Part shown: piece after piece, positions 8,292 to 19,551 of the stretch | Layout: the number at the start of each line of letters is the position of its first letter | How positions within the stretch are numbered: position 1 is the stretch's first letter | NCBI GenBank assembly: GCA_022763485.1 | Contig: JALEGX010000064.1 | Coordinates: 1 to 64,000, forward strand | Reading direction: 5' to 3' | DNA length: 64,000 nt | DNA from: Paracoccaceae bacterium | GTDB lineage: Bacteria; Pseudomonadota; Alphaproteobacteria; Rhodobacterales; Rhodobacteraceae | The notes under the pieces: model-generated | Told to the model about the DNA's origin: nothing | What the model saw: only the letters and a program-made list of their open reading frames with translations | Database searches by the model: none | Position numbers and translations under genes: made by a program

Positions 8292-9047
8292 TCAGCTGAG
8301 CCCATCCCAGATGAGCTTGGTCCCGGTGGTGAGCAACAGAACATAGGTCAGGCCGAAAAACAGGCGTTCGGAAATGGCGCGATGCGCGCGGACCCCGATC
8401 CATGTGCCCAGCAGCGCAAAGGGGGCCAGCACAAGCCCGGCGGCGGCCATGTCCAGCGAAAAGAAGCCCAGATAGGCATAGGGCACGAATTTGACGATGT
8501 TGAGCAGCCAGAACACCAGCACCGTCGTAGCCTGATACTCCATCTTGCCGGGATTGCGCGACAGCAGAAAGACCGCGGCGGGTGGCCCACCGGCATGGCT
8601 GACGAAACTTGCAAACCCGACGCCAACGCCAAAGGCCACGCCCGCCCCCGGACCCAGAGCGGTTTTGGCGATGGGTCCGGGGCGGACGCGCTGCCATACA
8701 TGCCACCCCACAAAGGCAAGCGCGACGGCGCCGATCAACACCCGGATCACATCCGCATCAACGGCGCGGTACAGCAAGGCCCCCAGCAAAACGCCCGGCA
8801 CACCGCCCGCCAGCAGCAAGGCCGCCTCTGCCTTGCGCCACTTCTTCCAATAAGGTCGCAATGAGGCCAGATCAATCACCATCAACAGCGGCAGCATCAG
8901 GGCCAGCGCCTGCCCCGGATCCAGGATCAGCGCCAGAATCGTTGCCGAGGCAAAAGCCGCCCCAGAGCCGAAACCGCCCTTGGATACCCCGGCAAAAACG
9001 ACAGCCGGGATGGCAAAAGCGAAAAATACAGGGTCGGAAAGCAGCAT
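8292..9047 (-). CDS. sulfite exporter TauE/SafE family permease
   Basis: A 251-residue integral membrane protein with about eight helices. It carries the two family glycine-rich motifs: the N-terminal GVSKGGFGSGAA, and GFASFVSHAGGPPAAVFLL around residues 145-163. TauE/SafE proteins export sulfite, sulfoacetate or other small organosulfur anions. The substrate here cannot be read from sequence. It is divergent from mdh across 161 bp. Confidence 0.9.
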   Translation of the reverse strand: MLLSDPVFFAFAIPAVVFAGVSKGGFGSGAAFASATILALILDPGQALALMLPLLMVIDLASLRPYWKKWRKAEAALLLAGGVPGVLLGALLYRAVDADVIRVLIGAVALAFVGWHVWQRVRPGPIAKTALGPGAGVAFGVGVGFASFVSHAGGPPAAVFLLSRNPGKMEYQATTVLVFWLLNIVKFVPYAYLGFFSLDMAAAGLVLAPFALLGTWIGVRAHRAISERLFFGLTYVLLLTTGTKLIWDGLS

Positions 9048-9169
9048 TTTCTATCTCGACAATGCCCTTGTTTGCATGAGGTTTAGCGAAAACATCGATG
9101 AAGTCACGCGGCTTCCGCGCCGCCACGCCGCAGCGCAGAAGCCTTGCGCGGCGCGGCGTATCAGCCTAA

Positions 9170-10171
<1,002 letters not shown>

Positions 10172-10196
10172 GCGAACAGACCGGTCAACGGTTTCC

Positions 10197-10229
10197 GGGC
10201 CGCCCTTGCAGGGCGGCCCATTCTATTTC
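10197..10229 (+). terminator. rho-independent terminator of mdh
   Basis: A perfect 9-bp stem (GGGCCGCCC at 10197-10205 with GGGCGGCCC at 10211-10219) closes a 5-nt loop and is followed by a T-rich stretch (ATTCTATTT). It lies 26 nt after the mdh stop and separates mdh from the sucC promoter. Confidence 0.85.
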
Positions 10230-10371
10230 AGCGCCCTGTTTCATTGGCCGGCACGGGCCCCATCCTTCTTCTGCGGCGCCTGAACGTGCTTCGATCTGAA
10301 GGTTTGGATTTCACGAATCAATTACGGCACCCCTATGTTCAATCGCGACAGCCGTAGGCAGGTCGTTAAAT

Positions 10372-10406
10372 TGTGATCACAGCATTCACACGTGTGATCA
10401 CATAAT
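10372..10406 (+). promoter_or_regulatory. sucC promoter region with two TGTGATCACA operators 21 bp apart
   Basis: Two identical, fully palindromic TGTGATCACA sites lie at 10372-10381 and 10393-10402 with centres 21 bp apart. The second overlaps a CATAAT hexamer at 10401-10406 that is the best -10 candidate; no good -35 is visible at standard spacing. The sites are 107-141 bp before the sucC ATG. The rest of the 341-bp gap between mdh and sucC holds only the mdh terminator and a G+C-poor leader. The arrangement repeats that at sdhC. Confidence 0.7.
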
Positions 10407-10512
10407 TCGGAAAAACCGCCAAAATTGGCAACTGCGGCAAAAAAGTCCTTATTTGCCTGAGGGAACCCCCCGTATATCTGGTTGAAATCGCAGCCACACG
10501 GGACAGTTTTTA

Positions 10513-11706
<1,194 letters not shown>

Positions 11707-11712
11707 TCAAAG

Positions 11713-12177
11713 GTGAAACTTCTCCCCCTGATCACGGCTGGATTGTCGGCCTTGTGTCTTCCTGTTGCGGCCCAAGAGGTCGCAACAACAAGCGCAAGCC
11801 AGGCCGTCACCGTGTTTGAAGGGGTCTGTGGAGGGTCGCAGCCGAGCTTCGGGAAGGCCGAGACGCGGATGAAGAGATTGGGCCGGACACTGTCTGCACC
11901 AGACGGGCAGATCATCCTGGCCGATACTTCGATTTCGCTCAAGGTGTTCCTGGAAGGGCAAGGCAACAGAGCCTGCTCGGTCTCGTTTGTGACCTCCGAG
12001 AAACCCAACCAGGTCAAGACCGCGCTGAGCGATCTGGGACCGATCCAGGACAAGCTGTTGTCCGGGTCACCGGTTTGGGTTGGGGCCTATGAGGGGGAAG
12101 CCACTTTTGTCAGTTCGCAAGGAAAGAAACTTGGAAAGGTGACGCAATACGAATTGGTCATGATCGCGCCCAAGTGA
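11713..12177 (+). CDS. exported protein of unknown function in the suc operon
   Basis: The 154-residue product starts at a GTG six bases after the sucC stop. It has a signal peptide (cleavage near AAQ, about residue 21) and a small soluble domain with two cysteines (in EGVCGG and NRACSV), compatible with a periplasmic disulfide. I do not recognise the family. Base composition is lower in G+C than sucC. Its closeness to sucC argues for co-transcription. A start further downstream would lose the signal peptide. Confidence 0.65.
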   Translation: MKLLPLITAGLSALCLPVAAQEVATTSASQAVTVFEGVCGGSQPSFGKAETRMKRLGRTLSAPDGQIILADTSISLKVFLEGQGNRACSVSFVTSEKPNQVKTALSDLGPIQDKLLSGSPVWVGAYEGEATFVSSQGKKLGKVTQYELVMIAPK

Positions 12178-12323
12178 GCTTGCCGACGGTGTGAAGAGCG
12201 CAAACGCGTTGCTCTGAACACCCAAGCGATATCACCAAAGGCGCAAGCTGTCGGAGACCCGGCCCAATTCGTTTTCAGACCTTTTTCCGGTAGACCAGAA
12301 CCTAAAGGGACCCAGAAGCAAAC

Positions 12324-13127
12324 ATGCTCGACCAAACCACATATCGCGATTGCCCGGCCTGTGCCGGGACAGCAGCGACCGTGGTTCCGGAATATTCGCC
12401 GGAACCCTGGGCCGTTGCCGGTTGCGACGGATGTGGTTTCGTCTTCCTGCGCAACCCTCCGGCCCATCAGGCCTTCGAGGAGGATTTCGCCTGGGAAAAG
12501 ACCTATTTCGCCAAGCGGGATGCATCCGGCAAGGGCTCTACGCCCTTCAGCCCGATCGCCCGCAAGGTACGGAATGGGCTTGGCATGTATCGCGACAAGA
12601 CCCGCAAGTTCCGGGCGTGGTTCGATGACGGGCATGTGCTCGATGTCGGCTGCGGCTGGGGCCAGCGGATCACCCCGCCCATGACGCCTTATGGCATCGA
12701 GCTGTCCGCTGCGCTGCATGAGATCGCGGATGAAACGATGCGTGAACGGGGCGGCTATTGCCTGCATGGGGCCGGGGCCGACGCGATCTGGGAGTTTCCC
12801 GCCAACAGCTTCGACGGCATCGTCATGTTCTCTTACCTCGAACATGAGGCAGAGGTGATGCCGGTCCTGAAAGGGGCGCATCGCGCGTTGAAGCCCGGTG
12901 GGGGCGTCTTCATCCGGGTTCCCAACTACGGATCCATAAACCGCCGCGTGGTCGGGCCGAAATGGTGCGGTTTCCGCTACCCCGACCATGTCAACTACTT
13001 CACTTTGCAGAGCCTTCGGGATGTCGCCGCACGTGCGGGGTTCACCACCCAGCTGATCAATCGCATCAGCCTGCCGGTGGACGACAATATCTCGGTACTT
13101 CTGCGTAAAACCCAATCCAGCAGCTAA
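12324..13127 (+). CDS. class I SAM-dependent methyltransferase with N-terminal zinc ribbon
   Basis: The 267-residue product opens with a C10/C13 and C34/C37 four-cysteine ribbon. A Rossmann methyltransferase follows, with SAM motif I VLDVGCGWG at residues 105-113, an acidic post-motif region and a conserved EHE near residue 173. Such ribbon-plus-Methyltransf_11/23 proteins often act on small molecules or sugars, but the substrate is unknown. It lies 146 bp after the exported-protein gene and 12 nt before sucD, so it is between the two succinyl-CoA synthetase subunits. Confidence 0.85.
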   Translation: MLDQTTYRDCPACAGTAATVVPEYSPEPWAVAGCDGCGFVFLRNPPAHQAFEEDFAWEKTYFAKRDASGKGSTPFSPIARKVRNGLGMYRDKTRKFRAWFDDGHVLDVGCGWGQRITPPMTPYGIELSAALHEIADETMRERGGYCLHGAGADAIWEFPANSFDGIVMFSYLEHEAEVMPVLKGAHRALKPGGGVFIRVPNYGSINRRVVGPKWCGFRYPDHVNYFTLQSLRDVAARAGFTTQLINRISLPVDDNISVLLRKTQSSS

Positions 13128-13139
13128 GGACCAAATTCA

Positions 13140-14021
13140 ATGGCAGTCCTCATCGACGAAAACACCAAAGTCATCTGTCAGGGCCTCACCGGTTCGCAGG
13201 GGACCTTCCACTCCGAACAGGCCATCGCCTATGGCACCAAGATGGTTGGCGGCGTGACCCCCGGCAAAGGCGGCACCGAGCATCTCGGCCTGCCCGTCTT
13301 CAACTCGGTTCACGAAGCCAAGCACGTGACCGAAGCCAACGCCTCCGTGATCTACGTGCCGCCGCCGTTTGCGGCCGACTCGATCCTGGAAGCCATCGAC
13401 GCCGAGATGGAGCTGATCGTCTGCATCACCGAAGGCATCCCGGTTCTGGACATGATGAAGGTACAGCGCGCCCTTGAAGGGTCCGCAAGCCGCCTGATCG
13501 GCCCGAACTGCCCCGGTGTCATCACCCCCGACGCCTGCAAGATCGGCATCATGCCCGGCCACATCCACAAGCGCGGCTCGGTCGGCGTTGTGTCGCGTTC
13601 GGGCACCCTGACCTATGAAGCGGTCAAGCAGACCTCGGACATCGGCCTGGGCCAATCCACCGCAGTCGGCATCGGCGGCGACCCGATCAAGGGCACCGAG
13701 CACATCGACGTGCTGGACATGTTCCTGGACGATGACGAAACCCAGTCGATCATCATGATCGGTGAGATCGGTGGTTCCGCAGAAGAAGAAGCCGCGGAAT
13801 TCCTGGCCGAACAGAAGAAAAAAGGCCGCTGGAAGCCGGTCGCGGGCTTCATCGCAGGGCGCACCGCCCCTCCGGGCCGCCGCATGGGCCACGCCGGTGC
13901 GATCGTTGCCGGTGGCAAAGGTGGCGCCGAAGACAAGATCGAAGCCATGCGCTCGGCCGGGATCGTGGTGGCAGACAGCCCCGCAACCCTGGGCGAAGCC
14001 GTGCTGAAAGCGATCGGCTAA
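13140..14021 (+). CDS. sucD: succinyl-CoA synthetase alpha subunit
   Basis: CoA-binding alpha subunit of succinyl-CoA synthetase, 293 residues. It shows the CoA-binding [12 protein letters not shown] block near residues 13-24, the family SRSGTLTYE segment near 152-160, and the phosphorylated histidine H251 in RRMGHAGAI. It follows a methyltransferase gene by 12 nt and precedes a DUF805 gene by 3 nt. Co-expression with sucC depends on read-through of the two intervening genes. Confidence 0.98.
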   Translation: MAVLIDENTKVICQGLTGSQGTFHSEQAIAYGTKMVGGVTPGKGGTEHLGLPVFNSVHEAKHVTEANASVIYVPPPFAADSILEAIDAEMELIVCITEGIPVLDMMKVQRALEGSASRLIGPNCPGVITPDACKIGIMPGHIHKRGSVGVVSRSGTLTYEAVKQTSDIGLGQSTAVGIGGDPIKGTEHIDVLDMFLDDDETQSIIMIGEIGGSAEEEAAEFLAEQKKKGRWKPVAGFIAGRTAPPGRRMGHAGAIVAGGKGGAEDKIEAMRSAGIVVADSPATLGEAVLKAIG

Positions 14022-14024
14022 GCA

Positions 14025-14549
14025 ATGAACTTCTGGCGCGCAGTGCAACGTGAACTGGCACGGTCTCTGGACTGTACCGGTCGCACTGCGCGCCGGGACT
14101 ACCTGTGCTTTCTGAGCGCAAGTACTGCGGCATTTTCCTGTCTGATCTGTATGGGTTTGCAGGCAGAAACTCCCAACCTGCGTGTCGGCTTGGTTCTGAT
14201 GACAACAGCATTGTTCTACATTCCGGTCACAACAGCTGGCGTGCGCAGGTTGCACGACACCGGCGAAACCGGCCTGCACATGTTGGAACCGTTGAAACCC
14301 ATTGCCACGCTCTCGCTACTGTTACTGATTGTTTGGCTATGTGTCACAGGCACCGTTGCAGGCACGGTTGTCGGTCTTATATCGGCCATGTTCTTCAGTA
14401 GCGTCGTCGTGATGATCGCATCAATTGCAGTGCTTGTTACCCTCTTCCTCACCCTTGCTTCATTCAGCACAGTCTCGGGCTTGCTTTTGATGCCCGCTCA
14501 ACCCGGCCCCAACGAATATGGTCCCAACCCGCTAGAGGTAAACCTATGA
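14025..14549 (+). CDS. DUF805 membrane protein coupled to sucA
   Basis: A 174-residue membrane protein with about four hydrophobic segments. It carries the DUF805 hallmarks VRRLHDTGETG near residues 72-82 and a C-terminal PGPNEYGPNP. The family has no assigned function. It starts 3 nt after sucD, and its TGA overlaps the sucA ATG in ATGA, so translation is very likely coupled. The gene is visibly poorer in G+C than sucD and sucA. Confidence 0.87.
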   Translation: MNFWRAVQRELARSLDCTGRTARRDYLCFLSASTAAFSCLICMGLQAETPNLRVGLVLMTTALFYIPVTTAGVRRLHDTGETGLHMLEPLKPIATLSLLLLIVWLCVTGTVAGTVVGLISAMFFSSVVVMIASIAVLVTLFLTLASFSTVSGLLLMPAQPGPNEYGPNPLEVNL

Positions 14550-17500
14550 ATGACCAAAGCCCCAATGACCTCTTCCACGCCTCCAGCTTCATGCAGGGGC
14601 ACAACGCGGAATATCTGGAACAGCTCTACGCCCAATATGCCAACGACCCCAATGCAGTTGATGCAGCTTGGGCAGAGTTCTTCCGCCAGATGGGTGATGC
14701 GGAACTGGATGTGAAGGCCGAAGCTGCCGGACCGTCCTGGGCACGCGCCGACTGGCCGCCGATGCCGGCTGACGAGCTGACCAGCGCCCTGACCGGCGAA
14801 TGGGCAGAGCCCGACGGCAAGGCCGCCGGCAAGAAGATCAAGGAAAAGGCCGCAGCCGCCGGGGTTGAGGTCAGCGATGACCAGATCAAGCGCGCGGTGC
14901 TGGATTCCATCCGCGCCCTGATGATCATCCGCGCCTACCGGATCCGGGGCCATCTGGTTGCCAAGCTGGACCCGCTGGGCATGCGCAGCGAAACGCCGCA
15001 TCCCGAACTGGACCCCAAGACCTACGGGTTCACCGACGCCGACATGGACCGGCCGATCTTCATCGACAACGTGCTGGGGCTGCAGGTTGCGTCGATGCGG
15101 CAGATCATCGAGATCGTCAATCGCACCTATTGCGGCACGTTCGCGCTGCAATACATGCATATTTCGAACCCGGCCGAAGCCGCCTGGCTGAAGGAACGGA
15201 TCGAAGGCTTCGGCAAGGAAATCTCCTTCACCCGCGAAGGCCGCAAGGCGATCCTGAACAAGATGGTTCAGGCCGAAGGGTTCGAGAAATTCCTGCATGT
15301 CAAATACATGGGCACCAAGCGCTTCGGTCTGGACGGTGGCGAAGCGCTGATCCCGGCAATGGAGCAGATCATCAAACGCGGCGGTGCGCTGGGTGTTGAA
15401 GAGATCGTGATCGGGATGCCCCACCGGGGCCGCCTGAACATCCTGGCCAACGTGATGGCGAAACCCTACCGCGCCATTTTCAACGAATTCCAGGGCGGCA
15501 GCTTCAAACCCGAAGACGTGGATGGTTCGGGCGACGTGAAATATCACCTCGGCGCCTCTTCTGACCGGGAATTCGACGGCAACGAAGTCCACCTGTCGCT
15601 GACCGCCAACCCCTCGCACCTAGAAGCGGTCAACCCGGTTGTGCTGGGCAAGGTCCGCGCCAAGCAGGACCAGCTGAATGATGCAGAGCGCGTCAAGGTT
15701 CTGCCGATCCTGCTGCATGGCGACGCCGCCTTTGCAGGTCAGGGCGTTGTGGCGGAATGCTTCGGCCTGTCGGGCCTGAAAGGTCACAAGACCGGCGGCA
15801 CGATGCACATCGTGGTGAACAACCAGATCGGCTTCACCACGGCGCCGCACTTCTCGCGCTCCAGCCCCTATCCGACCGACATCGCGCTGATGGTGGAAGC
15901 CCCGATCTTCCACGTGAACGGCGATGACCCGGAAGCGGTGGTTCACGCGGCCAAGGTTGCCACGGAATTCCGTCAGAAATTCCACAAGGACGTGGTGATC
16001 GACATCTTCTGCTACCGCCGGTTTGGTCACAACGAGGGCGACGAGCCCATGTTCACCAACCCGCTGATGTACAAGAAGATCAAGACCCACAAAACCACGC
16101 TCAGCCTGTACACCGAGCGTCTGGTCAAGGACGGTCTGATCCCCGAAGGCGAAATCGAGGACATGAAGGCCGCGTTCCAGGCGCACCTGAACGAAGAATT
16201 CGAAGCCGGCAAGGACTTCAAACCCAACAAGGCCGACTGGCTGGACGGGCGCTGGTCGCATCTGGACCGCGAAGGCGATGAATATTCGCGCGGCCAGACC
16301 TCGATCAAGCCTGAAACCATGGCCGAAATTGGCACTGCACTGACCCGCGTGCCGGATGGCTTCCCGCTGCACAAGACCGTTGGCCGTCTGCTGGAAACCA
16401 AGAAGCAGATGTTCGAAAGCGGCGAAGGCTTCGACTGGGCAACCGGTGAGGCGCTGGCCTACGGCTCGCTGCTGGCCGAGGGCTACCCGGTCCGCCTGGC
16501 AGGTCAGGACGCGACCCGCGGCACCTTCTCGCAGCGCCATTCGGGCTTCATCAACCAGGACACCGAAGACCGCTACTTCCCTCTTAACAACATCCGTGCC
16601 GGTCAGTCGCAGTACGAAGTGATCGACTCGATGCTGTCGGAATATGCGGTGCTTGGCTTCGAATACGGCTATTCGCTGGCAGAACCCAACGCGCTGACCC
16701 TGTGGGAAGCCCAGTTCGGTGACTTCGCCAACGGCGCGCAGATCATGTTCGACCAGTTCATCAGCTCGGGCGAAAGCAAATGGCTGCGCATGTCCGGACT
16801 TGTCTGCCTGCTGCCGCATGGCTTCGAAGGTCAGGGCCCCGAGCACAGCTCGGCCCGTCTGGAGCGTTTCCTGCAGATGTGTGGTCAGGACAACTGGATC
16901 GTCGCCAACTGCTCGACCCCGGCGAACTATTTCCACATCCTGCGCCGCCAGATCCACCGCAGCTTCCGCAAGCCGCTGATCCTGGTCACGCCGAAGTCGC
17001 TGCTGCGGCACAAGCTCTGCATCTCCAGGGCCGAGGACTTCACCACCGGCTCCAGCTTCCACCGGGTTCTGTGGGATGATGCCCAGCACGGCAATTCGGA
17101 CACGCAGCTGGTTGCCGATGACAAGATCAAGCGCGTCGTGATGTGTTCCGGCAAGGTCTACTATGACTTGCTGGAAGAACGCGACGCCCGTGGTATCGAC
17201 GATGTCTATCTGCTGCGCGTCGAGCAGTTCTACCCCTTCCCGGCCATCTCGCTGGTCAAGGAGCTTGAGCGCTTCAAGGGGGCTGAAATGGTCTGGTGTC
17301 AGGAAGAGCCCAAGAACCAGGGTGCCTGGACCTTCATCGAACCGAATATCGAATGGGTTCTGGGCCGGATCGGTGCCACCCATTCCCGGCCGCGCTATGT
17401 CGGCCGCGCAACTTCGGCCTCGCCCGCGACGGGTCTGGCCAGCCAACACAAAGCCCAACAAGAAGCGCTCGTGAACGAAGCGCTCAGCATCGAAGGATAA
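14546..17500 (+). CDS. sucA: 2-oxoglutarate dehydrogenase E1 component
   Basis: Thiamine-diphosphate-dependent E1 of the 2-oxoglutarate dehydrogenase complex, 984 residues. It decarboxylates 2-oxoglutarate and succinylates the E2 lipoyl group. The N-terminal region NDLFHASSFMQGHNAEYLEQLY is the usual E2-binding leader. The ThDP region includes GDAAFAGQGVVAE near residue 391, GHNEGDEP near 494, and a transketolase-like pyrimidine domain. It precedes sucB with overlapping or near-abutting signals. Confidence 0.98.
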   Translation: MNDQSPNDLFHASSFMQGHNAEYLEQLYAQYANDPNAVDAAWAEFFRQMGDAELDVKAEAAGPSWARADWPPMPADELTSALTGEWAEPDGKAAGKKIKEKAAAAGVEVSDDQIKRAVLDSIRALMIIRAYRIRGHLVAKLDPLGMRSETPHPELDPKTYGFTDADMDRPIFIDNVLGLQVASMRQIIEIVNRTYCGTFALQYMHISNPAEAAWLKERIEGFGKEISFTREGRKAILNKMVQAEGFEKFLHVKYMGTKRFGLDGGEALIPAMEQIIKRGGALGVEEIVIGMPHRGRLNILANVMAKPYRAIFNEFQGGSFKPEDVDGSGDVKYHLGASSDREFDGNEVHLSLTANPSHLEAVNPVVLGKVRAKQDQLNDAERVKVLPILLHGDAAFAGQGVVAECFGLSGLKGHKTGGTMHIVVNNQIGFTTAPHFSRSSPYPTDIALMVEAPIFHVNGDDPEAVVHAAKVATEFRQKFHKDVVIDIFCYRRFGHNEGDEPMFTNPLMYKKIKTHKTTLSLYTERLVKDGLIPEGEIEDMKAAFQAHLNEEFEAGKDFKPNKADWLDGRWSHLDREGDEYSRGQTSIKPETMAEIGTALTRVPDGFPLHKTVGRLLETKKQMFESGEGFDWATGEALAYGSLLAEGYPVRLAGQDATRGTFSQRHSGFINQDTEDRYFPLNNIRAGQSQYEVIDSMLSEYAVLGFEYGYSLAEPNALTLWEAQFGDFANGAQIMFDQFISSGESKWLRMSGLVCLLPHGFEGQGPEHSSARLERFLQMCGQDNWIVANCSTPANYFHILRRQIHRSFRKPLILVTPKSLLRHKLCISRAEDFTTGSSFHRVLWDDAQHGNSDTQLVADDKIKRVVMCSGKVYYDLLEERDARGIDDVYLLRVEQFYPFPAISLVKELERFKGAEMVWCQEEPKNQGAWTFIEPNIEWVLGRIGATHSRPRYVGRATSASPATGLASQHKAQQEALVNEALSIEG

Positions 17501-17506
17501 TTGACA

Positions 17507-19012
17507 ATGACGACCGAAGTCCGTGTCCCGACACTTGGCGAATCCGTGACCGAAGCCACGGTTGCCACCTGGTTCAAGAAACCCGGCGACGCCGTCGCCG
17601 TAGATGAGATGCTGTGCGAGCTGGAAACCGACAAGGTGACCGTCGAAGTGCCCTCCCCCGCGGCGGGCACCATGGGCGACATCATCGCCGCAGAGGGTGA
17701 AACCGTTGGCGTGAATGCGCTGCTGGCCACCATCGCCGAAGGCGCAGGCGCCGCTGCGGCCCCCGCCGCTGCCGCTCCGGCTCCGGCTGCCGACGCCGGC
17801 GCAACCGATGTTATGGTGCCGACCCTGGGTGAATCCGTGACCGAAGCCACCGTTTCCACCTGGTTCAAGCAGGTTGGCGACACCGTCGCGCAGGACGAGA
17901 TGCTGTGCGAGCTGGAAACCGACAAGGTGTCCGTCGAAGTGCCCGCCCCCGTTGCTGGCGTCCTGACCGAAATCACCGCCGCCGAAGGCGCCACCGTCAG
18001 CGCGGCTGGCAAGCTGGGCGTCATCTCCGGCTCGGGTGCTGGTGCCTCCCCTGCCCCTGCGGCCCCTGCCGCAGCGGTCAACCCCGCCGTCGCAACGGCC
18101 GCGGGCAAGGATGTTGCCAATGCACCGTCGGCCGAGAAAGCCATGGCCGAAGCCGGTCTGGCCGCCTCTGACGTGCAGGGCACCGGACGCGATGGCCGCA
18201 TCATGAAAGACGATGTTGCCCGTGCCGTTGCCGCAGCCGCAACCGCTCCGGCTGCAACCGCGGCCCCTGCCGCCGCCGCCGCACCGCGCGCACCGGTCGC
18301 AGCCGAGGATTCCGCCCGCGAAGAGCGGGTGAAGATGACCCGCCTGCGTCAGACCATCGCCAAGCGCCTGAAGGACGCGCAGAACACCGCCGCGATCCTG
18401 ACCACCTACAATGAGGTGGACATGACCGAGGTCATGGCCCTGCGCAATCAGTACAAAGGCGAGTTCGAGAAGAAGCACGGTGTCCGCATGGGCTTCATGT
18501 CCTTCTTCACCAAGGCCTGCTGCCACGCGCTGAAAGAAGTGCCCGAGGTGAACGCCGAAATCGACGGCACCGACATCGTTTACAAGAACTTCGTGCACAT
18601 GGGCATCGCTGCGGGCACCCCGCAGGGTCTGGTGGTTCCGGTCATCCGTGACGCCGACCGCATGTCCTTTGCCGAGATCGAAAAAGCGATTGGTGAAAAG
18701 GGCCGCCGCGCCCGTGACGGCAAGCTGTCCATGGCGGAAATGCAGGGTGGCACCTTCACCATTTCAAACGGTGGTGTCTATGGCTCGCTGATGTCCTCGC
18801 CGATCCTGAACCCCCCGCAGTCGGGTATCCTGGGCATGCACAAGATCCAGGACCGTCCGATGGTCATCAACGGCGAAATCAAGATCCGCCCGATGATGTA
18901 TCTGGCCCTGTCCTATGACCACCGCATCGTCGACGGCAAAGGCGCCGTGACCTTCCTGGTGCGCGTCAAGGAAGCGCTGGAAGATCCCCGCCGCCTGCTG
19001 ATGGATCTGTAG
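17507..19012 (+). CDS. sucB: dihydrolipoyl succinyltransferase E2 with two lipoyl domains
   Basis: E2 core of the 2-oxoglutarate dehydrogenase complex, 501 residues. Two near-identical lipoyl domains are visible, with lipoylation lysines K43 and K139 each in an ETDKV motif. They are joined by Ala/Pro linkers to a peripheral subunit-binding domain (about 205-243) and a catalytic domain ending in H472-R-I-V-D-G. Many bacterial SucB proteins have one lipoyl domain and about 400 residues. An in-frame TTG at 17501 directly after the sucA stop is possible, but the ATG at 17507 is preferred. Confidence 0.96.
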   Translation: MTTEVRVPTLGESVTEATVATWFKKPGDAVAVDEMLCELETDKVTVEVPSPAAGTMGDIIAAEGETVGVNALLATIAEGAGAAAAPAAAAPAPAADAGATDVMVPTLGESVTEATVSTWFKQVGDTVAQDEMLCELETDKVSVEVPAPVAGVLTEITAAEGATVSAAGKLGVISGSGAGASPAPAAPAAAVNPAVATAAGKDVANAPSAEKAMAEAGLAASDVQGTGRDGRIMKDDVARAVAAAATAPAATAAPAAAAAPRAPVAAEDSAREERVKMTRLRQTIAKRLKDAQNTAAILTTYNEVDMTEVMALRNQYKGEFEKKHGVRMGFMSFFTKACCHALKEVPEVNAEIDGTDIVYKNFVHMGIAAGTPQGLVVPVIRDADRMSFAEIEKAIGEKGRRARDGKLSMAEMQGGTFTISNGGVYGSLMSSPILNPPQSGILGMHKIQDRPMVINGEIKIRPMMYLALSYDHRIVDGKGAVTFLVRVKEALEDPRRLLMDL

Positions 19013-19059
19013 CGTCGGCATCCGGCACCCAGGCCCATTTGCGGGCCCCAAGACCCAAC

Positions 19060-19082
19060 GGATAGGCGTCCCGCGCCTATCC
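19060..19082 (+). repeat. intercistronic hairpin after sucB
   Basis: A perfect 9-bp stem (GGATAGGCG at 19060-19068, CGCCTATCC at 19074-19082) with a 5-nt loop lies 48 nt after sucB. No T-tract follows, so it is not a typical terminator. It may stabilise the 3' end of an upstream mRNA or mark a processing site before the lpd segment. The 205-bp gap otherwise shows only an adjacent weaker GGCCC/GGGCC pairing. Confidence 0.55.
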
Positions 19083-19217
19083 CGACAGAATAACAGGTCG
19101 GCTTCCATGCTGCTCGGAAACACGGCAACCAACATGTTCCGCCCCTCAGTTGAGAGGGATCAATGCAAGACTTTGTTGGTCGCCGCATCCTGTTGGAAAC
19201 AACAAAGGAACTGACCC

Positions 19218-19487
19218 ATGGCAACTCACATTCTCTGGCAAGCGGACGTCGCAGATTTCGATGCGTGGCTTGATGTGTTCAAAGCAGATGCCAAGAACCG
19301 CAAGGCGTCAGGCATTGCCGATCTGCATGTCTGGAGCGACCCGGACAAGAAAGATCATGCCGTTGCGCTGTTTGCGGTGACGGATCTGGACCGCGCCCGC
19401 GCCTTTTTCGACTCCGAAGAGCTTGCCATGCACATGGAACGTGACGGGGTGGTGAATGTCACCGTCAAGATGCTGACCCCGGCCTAG
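19218..19487 (+). CDS. 89-residue protein between sucB and lpd, ferredoxin-like-fold type
   Basis: An 89-residue cytoplasmic protein. Its alternating beta/alpha pattern ([21 protein letters not shown], then [25 protein letters not shown]) resembles dimeric alpha+beta barrel proteins such as antibiotic-biosynthesis-monooxygenase-like or muconolactone-isomerase-like folds. I do not recognise a named family. AAAGGAAC precedes the ATG. It lies 64 nt before lpd and is probably co-transcribed with it. Confidence 0.75.
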   Translation: MATHILWQADVADFDAWLDVFKADAKNRKASGIADLHVWSDPDKKDHAVALFAVTDLDRARAFFDSEELAMHMERDGVVNVTVKMLTPA

Positions 19488-19551
19488 CCCAATTCGGCCC
19501 GGAAGGGCCACAAAACGTCAACGGACCCCGGTCCGCCCAAGGAGAACCAAA

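Noticed and set aside
10372-10402. CRP binding sites at the sucC promoter
   Set aside because: CRP sites are TGTGA-N6-TCACA. Here the half-sites abut with no spacer inside each palindrome, so a different protein is expected.
17501-17506. TTG start for sucB directly after the sucA stop
   Set aside because: The ATG six bases later gives the normal [13 protein letters not shown] start. The TTG remains possible but is less likely.
15620-18598. 992-codon open frame on the minus strand
   Set aside because: It is antisense to sucA and sucB, which have complete, recognisable products. The translation is low-complexity Gly/Arg/His-rich sequence, a by-product of high G+C codon use.
19060-19082. Terminator separating sucB from lpd
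   Set aside because: The stem is strong but no T-run follows and lpd is needed with the complex. It is kept as a structural repeat only.
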